Positions 8,223-18,700 of a stretch of DNA of 64,000 bases are shown piece by piece. A program made the position numbers and the translations under genes. Below the pieces are notes generated by a model, which did no database searches, had not been told where the DNA came from, and was given only the letters and a program-made list of their open reading frames with translations. Origin of the DNA: Akkermansiaceae bacterium (GTDB taxonomy: Bacteria; Verrucomicrobiota; Verrucomicrobiia; Verrucomicrobiales; Akkermansiaceae); assembly GCA_028822935.1 (NCBI GenBank), contig JAPKCM010000023.1, forward strand, positions 1 to 64,000, read 5' to 3'. Position 1 is the stretch's first letter. Each line of letters opens with the position of its first letter.

Positions 8223-11200
8223 ATGCTGAAGAACTTTAAAATCTGCACAGGACTTCTGTGGGTCGTCTTGGTCACGCCTGCCTTAGCTGCTCCGCTCACT
8301 TGGGAGTTGGCCGCGGACACTGCTGATCCAAATGTCGTGGTGACTACGGGGGAATTGGTCGAGGCGATCAATGCGAGTGCCGCTGCTGGTGTGGCTTCGG
8401 TGAACGGGGTGACATTCTCTCCTCGTGATACTCTTTTGCCGAATGGTGCTGCGAGCGTCGCCTTGTCGGGCCAGCGCACGCTCGATCCAGGGCTTGATGA
8501 AGTTCTCAATAACGTTGGTTATGGAGGCGGGACCTCGACCTCAGTGAGCGTCGGGGGAGGGTTGCTGGTGATCGGGCAGAGCTATCTCATTCAGGTCTTT
8601 TTTACCGATCTGCGCAGCTGCTGCTCGGGGCGGGTGATGAGCTACGGCGATGGGTTGAATAATACGGTCGATGTGGCGGCGTCGGGAGCGGCGGGGACTT
8701 ATGGGCAGAATGCGCTCGGCAGCTTTGTTGCTGATGGCACGAGCCAAACCTTGAGTATCTCGACCAATAACGCGGGCAACGTTCACCTCAACGCCTACCA
8801 GATTCGCAGCGCCTTTCCTTTGCCCGTGATCGAGAGTTTCGTTGCGGCCCCTTCGATGATTGCGGGAGGGGAGTCGAGCACCTTGATGTGGCAGATCAGT
8901 GAGGCGGATCGCGCGGAGATTGATGCGGGTGTCGGTAGCATTAATGCGACCCCAGGAAGTGTCTCCGTCAGCCCGACGCGCACGACAAGCTATACGCTCA
9001 CGGCGACGAACAGAGGAGGCTCGGTGAGCGCCCAGGTGACGATCGGGGTTGATGTTGTCCTGTTGGAACCGGTGCTCAGTGAGTTCCTTGCCAGCAATGA
9101 GGCAAATCTTTCTGATGAGGATGGCGATTTTTCCGATTGGATCGAGATCTACAATCCAAACGCTTTTGACATTGATCTGGCGGGATACTTCCTCACCGAT
9201 GATGTCTCGAATCTCACCCAGTGGGCATTTCCGGCGGGGACTCATGTTGCTGGTAAATCCCACCTGATTGTTTTTGCTTCCGGGGTCAGTCGCGGACCTC
9301 CCGAGTTGCATGCCAATTTCAAGATTTCCGCGAGTGATGGATCCCTCGCCTTGGTTGCGCCCGACGGAACTACCGTGGTCGACGAGTTTGTAAACTATCC
9401 GTCTCAGCGGGGAGACATTTCTTACGGTGCTGAGGGCTCCTTTTCTCCTCCTTCTCCAGGGGTTGAAAATGGCGCGGCATTTGCGGGATTCGTTGCCGAT
9501 ACTCACTTCGATGTCGATCGTGGATTTTTTGAGGATCCTTTTACGGTGAAGATCGGTTCGTCCACTCTAGGGGCGACGGTTGTTTATACGACAGACGGGA
9601 GTGAGCCTACCCGTACGAATGGAACGGCAGTGGCCCCCTTGAATGGTGCGGTGCCGGGTGCGGCAAGTGTTTTGATCAATGGCACGACGGTTCTGCGGGC
9701 CGCCGCTTTCAAGGATGGGCGTGTTCCTACCAATGTTGATACGCAGACTTACTTGTTCGCGGCCGACATCATCGACCAGGCGCAAATGGACTCAGAGGTA
9801 GTGGACTCGCCAGACTACGGTGCGGAAATGATCTCCGCGATGAAGTCGGTGCGCAGCTTGTCCATCGTCACCGATCCGGACAACTTGTTCAGCAATGCAA
9901 CGGGGATTTTAGCGAATACCAGAGGGCGGGGGATTGCATGGGAACGTCCGATATCGATTGAGTTCATCGACCCGGATCATCCGAGTGATTCCTTCCAAAG
10001 CGGAGCGGGCCTGCGGATGCATGGAAATGGTTCTCGTGGGAATCCTAAGAATTCCTTGAGGCTGCTCTTCCGCGCCGATTACGGAGCGAAGAAACTGGAA
10101 TATCCTCTATTTGGTGAGAATTGGGTGACGCAGAAATTTAACACGATCGTGCTGCGCGCACAAGCTGCCAACAGCTGGACGAGCTCGCGTGCGGAAGACC
10201 GTGCGTCGACGACGTTTCTGCAGGACACTTTTGCGAAAGATACGCAGGGGGCGATGGGGCATCCGACGGCTGGATCGACTTTCGTTCATCTCTTTTTAAA
10301 CGGCACTTACTGGGGACTCTACAATCCTACCGAACGTCCCGACGGCTCCTTTGGTGAAGATCATTTCGGAGGTGATGATACTGACTATGATGCGGTCAAT
10401 CGTCGTTTTAGTGTCGAGGTTTTGTCCGGCACGAAGACGCATTGGGACGAGATGATTACCCATTCGAACACTCTGCTTGATTCTCAAGTGGAATATGAGC
10501 AACTCGACGACTACATCGATGTCGATAACCTCATCGATTACATGCTCGTGCATCAGTTTATGCAAACGCGGGATGGTCCGGATGATCACGGCCACAACAA
10601 CATGCGTCTGGTGCGTCGCAATAACCCGTCGGGTCCGTGGCGTGCCTACGCTTGGGATATGGAATATTCCATGATCGATACGACGGGCACGCGGGACTAC
10701 ACCTATCCGTTCCCGATCTACTCGAGTTCTCGCAGCGGCAATCGTGACATCACTGATAGCATCGCGTCGGTTTATCTCAGGCTGAAGGACAACAATCCCG
10801 AATTCCAACTGCGCTATGCCGACCGTGCCTATCGGCATCTTTACCATGGTGGTGCTCTTTCGGAACAAGGAGCAGCGGCACGCTTCGAGTCACGCGTTCA
10901 CGAAATTGAGAGTGCCGTGGTGGCAGAGTCCGCCCGATGGGGGGATCAGCGCCGAACTGCGCCTTACACTCGCGATGGCGAATGGACCACCGAACGTAAT
11001 CGTCTTCTGACTGAATTTTTCCCCGCGAGGCCCGCTCACGTTATTGCTCAACTCCGCAATAATGGCCTCTATCCCGGCATCGATCCACCGGTGTTCAGCC
11101 AGCACGGAGGCGAGGTTTCGGCTGGTTTTGAGGTCACTCTTACTGCGTCCAGCGGGACGATCTACTACACCGTCGATGGCACTGATCCTCGTGAGTCATG

Positions 11201-12158
11201 GACTGAGATTGTTTTGGGAAACGCATACATGCTTCCTATTGATTTACCGCATTCAATGACAGTGAAGGCGAGGTCGCTAGACAATGGTGAGTGGTCGGCG
11301 CTCACGGAAGCGAGCTTCCTTGTTGGACCACTTGCGGACGTGACAAATCTCGTGATCTCCGAAATTTTCTACAATCCTGTCGGTCCAGCCGAGTCTCTCG
11401 AATTCATTGAACTGGAAAATATCTCCAATAATAGCATCGAACTCGGGGATGTCAGTTTCACCGCTGGAATCGATTATACCTTTGCCCCAAACACTCGTCT
11501 GGCTGCGGGAGCGCGCATCCTTCTCGTGCGCGATCGCATGGCGTTTGAAGCCGAATATCGCTTTGGTCTTCCAATCGTGGGAGAATTTCAAAACGAAACG
11601 GGGCTCTCAAATTCAGGCGAGCAAGTGACTCTTCTCGCTGCGGACAAGACAACGATTAGGGACTTTACCTTCAGTCATCTGCTGCCATGGCCCACCGCCG
11701 CCGATGGTCAAGGGCGCTCGCTCGTGCTGATTCAGGCCAGCCTGCTACCGGATCATTCATTGCCCGAAAGCTGGCGATCAAGCACGCAAATTGGAGGCAA
11801 TCCAGCGAGTGACGATGCGATCTCGTTCACTGGAACCGCAGGTGCCGATGAGGATGGAAACGGGGTCGATGACCTACTTGACTATGCTTTGGGGAAGGGG
11901 ACCCAGTCGGCCCTCATTGCAGAAGTCGATGGCTCCGGAAGTGTCACCATTTCCTACACGCAGGTTCTCGCTGCCGACGACGTGACCTTGAGAGTCGAAT
12001 GGTCCGACGATTTCCTTAGCTGGTCGCCGCTGGGGGAAGCCTTCGTGCTCACGAGTCGCGCTCCGATAGAAGAGGGCGATGAGAAACTGACCTTTAGCTC
12101 GGTCCCTGAAACCTTCAATTTGGCCAATCGCACTTTTTTCCGTTTGGTTGCTGATTAG
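8223..12158 (+). CDS. large secreted CotH-family protein with lamin-tail and chitobiase-type domains
   Basis: 1311 residues with a signal peptide (ends TPALAA). Order: an N-terminal beta domain (about 25-200), an Ig-like segment, a lamin-tail domain (LSEFLASNEANLSDEDGDFS, about 285-395), a CHB_HEX_C-like segment (VVYTTDGSEPT), a CotH kinase-like domain (about 540-900, with LRMHGNGSRG, NTIVLRAQAANSW and the WDMEYSM region), a second CHB segment (IYYTVDGTDPR), a second lamin-tail (VISEIFYNPVG), and a C-terminal module ending FFRLVAD. CotH proteins are atypical protein kinases in Bacillus spores; in Verrucomicrobiota and Planctomycetes such multidomain exoproteins are common and uncharacterised. 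It is probably on the cell surface or secreted. Confidence 0.9.
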   Translation: MLKNFKICTGLLWVVLVTPALAAPLTWELAADTADPNVVVTTGELVEAINASAAAGVASVNGVTFSPRDTLLPNGAASVALSGQRTLDPGLDEVLNNVGYGGGTSTSVSVGGGLLVIGQSYLIQVFFTDLRSCCSGRVMSYGDGLNNTVDVAASGAAGTYGQNALGSFVADGTSQTLSISTNNAGNVHLNAYQIRSAFPLPVIESFVAAPSMIAGGESSTLMWQISEADRAEIDAGVGSINATPGSVSVSPTRTTSYTLTATNRGGSVSAQVTIGVDVVLLEPVLSEFLASNEANLSDEDGDFSDWIEIYNPNAFDIDLAGYFLTDDVSNLTQWAFPAGTHVAGKSHLIVFASGVSRGPPELHANFKISASDGSLALVAPDGTTVVDEFVNYPSQRGDISYGAEGSFSPPSPGVENGAAFAGFVADTHFDVDRGFFEDPFTVKIGSSTLGATVVYTTDGSEPTRTNGTAVAPLNGAVPGAASVLINGTTVLRAAAFKDGRVPTNVDTQTYLFAADIIDQAQMDSEVVDSPDYGAEMISAMKSVRSLSIVTDPDNLFSNATGILANTRGRGIAWERPISIEFIDPDHPSDSFQSGAGLRMHGNGSRGNPKNSLRLLFRADYGAKKLEYPLFGENWVTQKFNTIVLRAQAANSWTSSRAEDRASTTFLQDTFAKDTQGAMGHPTAGSTFVHLFLNGTYWGLYNPTERPDGSFGEDHFGGDDTDYDAVNRRFSVEVLSGTKTHWDEMITHSNTLLDSQVEYEQLDDYIDVDNLIDYMLVHQFMQTRDGPDDHGHNNMRLVRRNNPSGPWRAYAWDMEYSMIDTTGTRDYTYPFPIYSSSRSGNRDITDSIASVYLRLKDNNPEFQLRYADRAYRHLYHGGALSEQGAAARFESRVHEIESAVVAESARWGDQRRTAPYTRDGEWTTERNRLLTEFFPARPAHVIAQLRNNGLYPGIDPPVFSQHGGEVSAGFEVTLTASSGTIYYTVDGTDPRESWTEIVLGNAYMLPIDLPHSMTVKARSLDNGEWSALTEASFLVGPLADVTNLVISEIFYNPVGPAESLEFIELENISNNSIELGDVSFTAGIDYTFAPNTRLAAGARILLVRDRMAFEAEYRFGLPIVGEFQNETGLSNSGEQVTLLAADKTTIRDFTFSHLLPWPTAADGQGRSLVLIQASLLPDHSLPESWRSSTQIGGNPASDDAISFTGTAGADEDGNGVDDLLDYALGKGTQSALIAEVDGSGSVTISYTQVLAADDVTLRVEWSDDFLSWSPLGEAFVLTSRAPIEEGDEKLTFSSVPETFNLANRTFFRLVAD

Positions 12159-12344
12159 TGCTCGGATTGACAAAGGAAAATCGTCCTGATTTCACTGAAG
12201 CGATAAAAATGGCTCTCCGCGAGGTAGGCATGTCAGTGGCGAGCCTTTCATCTTATGAATTTTTGGGCGTTTTTCAGGAAGTTCTAGTTACAATCTAGAA
12301 TCTTTATTGTCGTAGAGAAGGGCAGCGTAGCGTCCGATTTTAAT

Positions 12345-12872
12345 TTATTCTTGAGATGGCTCGTTACGAGGCTCCTGGTGAAAAGAACTGAAGGGTAGTG
12401 GGCCTTCCCAGTTGTCCCTGAGCAGGAAGCATGATTCCTTGCTGCTTATCCTGGTTGGATTGTAATCGTTTCTGCAATATTTCATGTAACGCTTCTTGAA
12501 ACCGTTCCTGTAAGCAGTGACACCCAGCCAATAAAACCTGTTTGTCTGGTGTGACTGAACCTGATCGCACCAGGCATCGTGCCAGGCGGATTCTACCGCT
12601 TTCGTCACGGATGCTCGCTTGGCTCGCCGCTTCTTGAGCTTGGTTTTCAGCTTCGCGATTTTAAGGCCCGGTGCACCGATGAGTTTCAGCCAGGACAGCT
12701 TGAGTTGAATCGCATTGATCGAGCGGCCCAGCCAACGAAGATAGTTTATTTCTCGTTTGTAACCTTCTCTCTTTTTGCGTCTTGCGGCTTCCCGTCTCAA
12801 GTGTTTTCGTGCCTCACGGTGCCCAGGAGCCGAGGGACATTGGTTGATCAGATTGCGGATGTCAGAGGTCAT
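12345..12872 (-). CDS. hypothetical basic protein
   Basis: 175 residues, strongly basic (a central run rich in Lys/Arg around KLKTKLKKRR), no signal peptide and no recognised domain. Local base composition is more AT-rich than the flanking exoprotein genes, and the upstream 300 bp is AT-rich. The reading frame is long enough to be a real gene, but I see no family motif. It could be a horizontally acquired orphan or a spurious frame. Confidence 0.42.
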   Translation of the reverse strand: MTSDIRNLINQCPSAPGHREARKHLRREAARRKKREGYKREINYLRWLGRSINAIQLKLSWLKLIGAPGLKIAKLKTKLKKRRAKRASVTKAVESAWHDAWCDQVQSHQTNRFYWLGVTAYRNGFKKRYMKYCRNDYNPTRISSKESCFLLRDNWEGPLPFSSFHQEPRNEPSQE

Positions 12873-13198
12873 GACCTTACTAAATTAATATATGAGGTAA
12901 TCATTCATATCAAAATAAAAGGTCCGAACACGAATCTCTTCCTGCTTGATTTATCCCGTTTTTTTGAAATTTCCCGCGCGTTTTTCTCATTCTTTAATTA
13001 TGACGAGGCTGGTCGTCTGCTCATGTTCTGGCTCGGGTTAAGGAGATTTCCTCAGGCATCGGCACACTTCACATCTCGGCACCATCGCTACTACGAACTC
13101 GGAAATCGGTTCGAGGCGCCCCGGGATCGAATGGCTCACAGCTACCATTCCCACCAGTTCCGGTTTACTCGCGGTGACGAATGTGTCACGATCCCTTC
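12873..13198. other. intergenic, AT-rich at its left end; nothing recognised
   Basis: No supported gene, repeat or RNA. The left 120 bases are AT-rich and may hold the promoter of the leftward basic-protein gene; the rest is ordinary sequence upstream of the LamG protein. Confidence 0.5.
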
Positions 13199-14071
13199 AT
13201 GGTGAATGTTTCATCGAGATCATCCGCCAGCCTTGCCATCGGCCTTTTGTATTTCTGTGCGGGCGATCTGCTCGCGGACGATGCGGAGATCAAATCCGCG
13301 CTAACCCTGCACGCCTCATTCGACAATGGCATCGATGCCGATTTTTCCAAAGGGGACAAGAAGCTCTACACGTGGATCGACCGAAAAAAGAACGTAGCCA
13401 AAGCTGGCCTGCATACGGAAGGCAAGAGTGGGATTGCCAAGGGAGGGGGCAAATTTGGCAGCGCGCTAGAGTTCAAGGCGAGCGACGCACCGTGGATTTT
13501 CTACCAATCGAAGGAGAATCTCGCCTACAAAGGCAAGAACTGGAGCGGAAGCGTTTCGCTTTGGTTGAAATGCGATCCGGTCGATGGGCTCGCGAAGGGT
13601 TTTTGCGATCCAGTACAGCTTGCTCCGCGTGCGTGGAACGACGCAGCGTTCTTTCTTGATTTTAACAAAGAGGGTTCGCCACGCGACTTCCGGCTCGGAG
13701 CCTATGCCGATCTGAAAGTGTGGAATCCGGAGAAGGCCGATGTTCCAGATTCAGAACGCCCGCTCCTGACCGCAAAGAATCCGGGATTCGGCGAGGATAA
13801 GTGGACGCACATTGTTTTCACTTGGGGAGGATTCAACAGCGGCAGCAAGAAAGCGATCGCCAGCCTCTACATCGACGGAAAACACAACGGCGCACTGACC
13901 GGTTGGAACCAGCAATTCACCTGGAGCGATACGGAAACTTCGCGTCTATTGATCGGGCTCCTCTATGTCGGATTTCTCGATGAGTTCTCGTGTTTTGATC
14001 GGGCGCTCACGCCTGACGAGGTGAAATCGATTTACGAGCGTGACGGTGGAGTTGGGGCGCTTTTGAACTGA
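13199..14071 (+). CDS. secreted LamG-domain protein
   Basis: 290 residues from the ATG at 13199, which gives a better signal peptide (ending FCAGDLLADD) than the in-frame ATG 18 bases upstream. The body is a concanavalin A-like/LamG beta sandwich: ALTLHASFDNG at the front, SVSLWLKCDP in the middle, and near the end DKWTHIVFTW, SLYIDGKHNG, IGLLYVGFLDEF and FDRALTPDEVKSIY, the classic LamG terminal pattern. No catalytic motif is visible; it is likely an exported glycan-binding or surface protein. Confidence 0.85.
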   Translation: MVNVSSRSSASLAIGLLYFCAGDLLADDAEIKSALTLHASFDNGIDADFSKGDKKLYTWIDRKKNVAKAGLHTEGKSGIAKGGGKFGSALEFKASDAPWIFYQSKENLAYKGKNWSGSVSLWLKCDPVDGLAKGFCDPVQLAPRAWNDAAFFLDFNKEGSPRDFRLGAYADLKVWNPEKADVPDSERPLLTAKNPGFGEDKWTHIVFTWGGFNSGSKKAIASLYIDGKHNGALTGWNQQFTWSDTETSRLLIGLLYVGFLDEFSCFDRALTPDEVKSIYERDGGVGALLN

Positions 14072-14248
14072 CCTCTGTGAGTGCCCACGCTGAGGCCGCC
14101 CGCCGTGCTGAAATTGCTGTGGATGGAGTTCGTCTAGCACACACTAGGGAAGGACGCTACACGTTCGAAGTATCTAGCCTCCAATCTGGGCTGTGGTCGA
14201 AGCACTGGGGCTTTGCGTCGGTGGCGTCCCTTTTCCAGTTGAATCAGT

Positions 14249-14476
14249 TCAGGTCGGGTTCGTCGTCGAGAACCCATTCCTTGATGACCTGCCAGGTAAT
14301 AAGTAGCGGGCGGTTTGTCCCTTGGGCGGGAAGTGGAGAAAAGCGGAGGCGATGAAGTAGGGTGCTTTGAAGATCTCGAAGTTGCGCTTGGTGGTGTGGT
14401 GGCGTTTGGAGCGGTAGATGACGATCTTGCTAGTGGGGTTCCAGGTGATCTTCTGGAGAGAGAACTGGTCCCTCAA
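14249..14476 (-). pseudogene. IS91-type transposase remnant
   Basis: The minus-strand frame reads KITWNPTSKIVIYRSKRH, KRNFEIFKAPYFIASAFLHF and PPKGQTARYLL followed by GRSSRNG. This matches the part of IS91/IS801-type transposases that runs through the conserved IPPKG and RRYGLYSSR regions. Only about 75 codons survive, with no start and no flanking catalytic region, so this is a decayed fragment. The reading frame breaks soon after the PPKG motif. Confidence 0.6.
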
Positions 14477-14518
14477 CTGGATTGAAAGTGATGATTAATT
14501 AGGATGGAAATCGATTCG

Positions 14519-14565
14519 TTCGCTGGGAGTGAAGAGGTCGCAGATTCGAATCCGGCCCCTCGGCT
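14519..14565 (+). other. degenerate 3' half of a tRNA gene (proline-like)
   Basis: TTCGC-TGGGA-GTGAA resembles an anticodon arm with a shortened loop. It is followed by GAGGTCGCAGATTCGAATCC, an extra-arm plus T-arm sequence with the TTCGAAT loop, and by an acceptor-like CCCCTCGG. The 5' half is absent and the T stem has only three of five pairs, so it is not a working tRNA. A 3' tRNA fragment beside mobile-element debris suggests an old integration (att) site. Confidence 0.4.
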
Positions 14566-14678
14566 ATTCTAACAAATTGTGAATCAATAGGTTTAGCGAT
14601 TCACTTTACTGATTTTCATTTCAGTCAGTTTGGCACACCGACGCGGGCGTCATTGATGACCGGGCCTCACACGGGTAG

Positions 14679-14801
14679 GACGCGAGCTTTTCTAACAACG
14701 GGGGGCGCACTGCGATGCAGGCCGACGAAATGACAATCGCGAATGTCTTTGCGAACAATCGTTATGCCACGGGCATGGTGGACAAGGGCGTGAAATCGTA
14801 A
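14679..14801 (+). pseudogene. small fragment of a sulfatase gene
   Basis: The plus-strand frame from 14679 reads DEMTIANVFANNRYATGMV, which resembles the sulfatase segment VTIADVFKANGYATGIFGKW that follows the CxPSR active site. The next residues (DKGVKS, stop) depart from the family. About 40 codons remain, without start or active site. Confidence 0.4.
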
Positions 14802-14848
14802 AGGACAAGAACTAGCAAGATCTCGGTGAATTCTTCCAAGCGATCGAG

Positions 14849-15721
14849 TTAGCGATAGACTTGTCGGAGATAGGTCATCGATTGGCTCGCGATTTCGTCC
14901 GGAGAGGGATCGTAGCGGAAGACTTCGACGGAGACCCAGCCTTGGTAGTCGATCTCGTGGAGGGCCTTGGCGGATGCGGTGTGGTCGATTTCTCCCATGC
15001 CCGGACCGAGGAGGTTGGGATCGTTGGCGTGGAAGTGGACGAGGTGGTCTTTTGATGCGCGAATGATGGCTCCCATGTTGGTGTCGATTTGTGCGCGTGT
15101 CGGCGAGTCGAGGTGGTCGAGTTCGTAGGACATGGCCTTGACATCGAGGTGGAGCTGGCAATTCGGGTGGTTGACTTTTTCTAACAACTCGATGGTTTCG
15201 CGGGCGGAAGTGAGGAAATTTGTTTCGGGGGAGCCAAGTGGTTCCATGGCGATCTTGATTCCAAGGGGGGCGCAGTATTCTGCGGCGGCGCGGAGGAGGT
15301 CGGCGGCGCGTTGTGTGGAGTCTTCGATTGACCACTCGTCTTCGAGACTTCTCTGCTGTGGAGATCCCCAGACCATGATGGATCCTTTTAAAGTATGACA
15401 GAGATCGGCGAGCTTTTTGGTGTAGTCGAGGGTGGCGGATCGAAGTTGATCGTCGGGGCTGGTGAGGTGGAATCCGCGCCCGCCATTGAGGTGGTCGGTT
15501 TTGGCGAGGAGCCAATGGAGACCAATAATTTCGAGTCCGTGTTTCTGAGCCGTTTTTAGAAGGTCTTCGGCTACCGATGGATCGAGGCGGGTGACGTCGT
15601 TGTCTGGAGCGATGGTGAAGGGCGCGACCTCCAGGCCGGTGTATCCCAGCTTCGCAGCCGTCTCACATTGCTGTTCGAAGGAGCGATCCTGAAAGGTCTC
15701 ATTGCAGATGGCGAATTTCAT
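14849..15721 (-). CDS. sugar phosphate isomerase/epimerase, TIM barrel (AP endonuclease 2 family)
   Basis: 290 residues, cytoplasmic, starting MKFAICNETF. Family markers are LGYTGLEVAPF near the N-terminus, EIIGLHWLLA, KIAMEPLGSPE (metal-binding Glu), CQLHLDVKAMSYE, VHFHANDPNLLGPG and WVSVEVF. These proteins isomerise or epimerise keto-sugars or inosose-like compounds. It is the last gene of a minus-strand cluster of oxidoreductase, DUF6807 and PVC dehydrogenase genes, 54 bp after the preceding gene, so it probably acts on the product of a sugar or polyol oxidation. Confidence 0.9.
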   Translation of the reverse strand: MKFAICNETFQDRSFEQQCETAAKLGYTGLEVAPFTIAPDNDVTRLDPSVAEDLLKTAQKHGLEIIGLHWLLAKTDHLNGGRGFHLTSPDDQLRSATLDYTKKLADLCHTLKGSIMVWGSPQQRSLEDEWSIEDSTQRAADLLRAAAEYCAPLGIKIAMEPLGSPETNFLTSARETIELLEKVNHPNCQLHLDVKAMSYELDHLDSPTRAQIDTNMGAIIRASKDHLVHFHANDPNLLGPGMGEIDHTASAKALHEIDYQGWVSVEVFRYDPSPDEIASQSMTYLRQVYR

Positions 15722-15775
15722 GAACTGCCGAGAGATACATTTTCACCGTCAACTTGTGAAGCTTGGGGATTTTTT

Positions 15776-18700
15776 CTATTTTAGGGTGGCGAGGTAGGCG
15801 AGGATGTCTTCGATTTCCTGGAGCTTGAGGATGAGGCCCATGGGGGGCATGGGAGAGATGGGAAGGGGGTAGCCTTCGGCGATCTCAGCGTTTGGGTCGA
15901 GGACGGATGAGCGAATGTAGTCGGGCCCTTTGCGGGTGGCGATGCCATCGAGGGCGGGTCCGACGATGCCGCCTTCTCCGCCGACGATGTGACAGCGCGC
16001 ACAAGCGGCTACTTCGTGGTGGAGGAAGAGATCCTTACCGCGGACGGCGTCGGCCACGCGGATTTTTTCCTCCTGTGCTTCTTGCGCGACGGGAACGAGC
16101 TCGGAGAGACGGACATTTTTATAAAATGCGGTGCCGGTCGATTGTCCCCAGCCGCCGTAGAGGGCATTGAAGCTGAGCTTCTGGTAGTTCTGGGAATCGA
16201 AATCAACGGAGACGTCGGTCCAGTCGTTTTTACCCTTGAGGGGCTTGGTGTGGACGCGTGGATCTTGGAGTTCGTGGACGTTCAGAACGGCTCCGAGGCC
16301 GCTGCCTTTGATTCCCATTGTTTTGATCTGTGCGCTGAGGCGGTAGCGGGTATCGGGCTTGACTTTGAGGTTGGTGATCCAAGAGGTGTCGGTGAGGTTT
16401 TTAGAGCTGATTTTAAAGATGTTGTCTTTTGAGTGCTCATGGGTCGCTCCTTTGCCGGAGTGGATTTTCTTGGCCCACTTTGCTCCGTCTAAGATATTGG
16501 TGTCGGCTTGCTGGTAGACGATTTCCGAGAGGATGGCGATCTGGTGCTGTTTTCCAGCTGCTTCGAGTGCTGCTTTGAGCAGTTTATCGCTGAGGTTTCC
16601 TCTATTTTTGGCGAGGCTGGTGATCGCGTTCTTCAACGGGTCACTGGTGGGGAATTGGGCGAGGGCGACGAACGCGGCGAGGCGGGTGGTGAGGTCGGGG
16701 TCGTTGATGACGCCGGACTGGAAGAGGAGGCTGCTTCCTTTTTCATCAGCGGCGAGGGCGCGGGTGGCGTTGCGCCGGAGGATGGGATCGGTGGAGAGGA
16801 GGGCGGCGCGGTGGGTGTCGTCATGGAGGGTGCCGAGGCCGTGGAGGGTCCAGAGGGCGTGGATCGCTCCGATGCCGGGTTGGGCGACCATTTCCTTGAG
16901 GGAGTCGGTGACGGCGGTTTGTTTACGGTCGACGAGGAGTCGCTGGGCGGTGAGGCGCCAAAATTGGTTATCGTTTCCCAGGGCGGCGACGAGTTGTGCG
17001 GCAGAAGCCCCGTGAAGGGAGGTGAGTTTTGATTTGGGTGCCTTGTCCCAGACGAGTCGGTAGATGCGGCCGTGTTGGCGATCGCGGTTGGGATTCACGT
17101 GGGCGTTGCCTTTTCCGGTTTTGGCTGCGTAGCCGCCGCGACCTTCGCTTGGAGTCGGGTTGTGCTGGATGATGAAGTTATACCAATCGGAGATCCAGAG
17201 GTTGCCATCGGGGCCGACTTCGGCGGCGACGGGGGAGAACCATTCGTCGGCGGAGGCGATGAAGGCGAAGTCGTTTTGGGAATGGTATCCTGCGCCTTTG
17301 CGGGAGGTTTGAAATTTCCCGAGGAGGTTGCCGGTGGGGCCGCAGACGAAGGCGGTATTGCCCTGCCATGATGCGGGGAAGTTGGCCGAGTTAGCGAAGG
17401 CGTGGCCGGCAGCGGCGGTGTAGCCCCCGAAGACATCGACCTGCCGAACGTTTGGGGTGATGGGGTGGAAGGTGGGCGAGGAGGCGATGACGTCAGCGCT
17501 GGGGCCACGTCCGCCGGGGAGGATGGTGGCGGGGATGCCGCCGAAGAAGCTGGGGTTGTTATTGGCGGTGGAGCCAAAGGTGTCGCCGGCATTGTTGAAG
17601 CCGAGTCCCCAGGTGTTGTTGTTGAACTGGTGAAGGAACTGGAGATCCGAGCCGTCTTTTTGGAAACGGTAGACGCCCATGCCGAATCTTTGGCCGTCGT
17701 GATTGTAGGCGGAGTATCCGACGGTGCCGTAGAGTTGGTTATCGAGTCCGTAGCGGAGGTTGGACGGGCCGGCGTGGGTGTCGCCGGTGCCCCAACCGGT
17801 GAGGACGACCTCGCGGATGTCCGCTTTGTCGTCGCCGTCGGTGTCTTTTAGGAAAAGGGTTTCGGAGGCGTGGTGAACGTAGATGCCTCCGTTTGCGAAG
17901 GTGAGCGAGGTGGGGATGTTGAGGCCATCGGCAAAGACGGTGACCTTGTCGCAGCGTCCGTCGCCATCGGTGTCCTCGAGGATTTTGATTTTATCGTCGC
18001 CGACACGCTCGGATTTAATTTCGTTCGGATAGTCGACGGTTTCGGCGGCCCAGAGGCGGCCGCGTTCGTCCCAAGCGAGGCTGATGGGATTGACGATTTG
18101 TGGTTCGGCAGCGAAGAGTTCGAGTTTCCAACCGACGGGGACTTGCGTGTATTTCAGGCTATCTTCAGGGCTGAGCGGGTGCTGATACTGAAGGGGCTTG
18201 GGGCGCTTTTCGTAGTTTGGGATGTTCTCGCGGGTTTCGTAAGTGAGTGCGGGACGTGAAGTGAGGAAGGTGTCGTAAGCGGCTTTTCGTTTTTCGCCGA
18301 CGGCCCAGAGGATGCCGGATTTGAGGAGTTGGTGGAAATTGGGTTGGGTCCAGACGCGCTGGTCGTGGCCGGAGGCGGTGTAAAAGACGCGGCCTTTTCC
18401 TTGCGTGCGAGTCCAGGTCCAGGGTTCGGGTTCGGTGATGTTGTCGTCGCCCTCGGGCTTGCGGACCATGAGGATGTCGCGGTCGGAGCCGTGCTTGGAG
18501 TGGACGTATGTTTCGTCCCAGGCGTGAAAGGGCTCGAGACCATTCATGGCAGGATGGTTCGGCTTGATGATGGTGGGGGAAAACTCCTTGCCTTTGTGGT
18601 GCTTGAACTGAGCTCCGACGAGTTTGACGAAACCGGGTTCATTTCTGAAACAGAAGCTGGCAGAGTGGACGGGGATGAAGCCGCCACCTTCCTCGACGAA

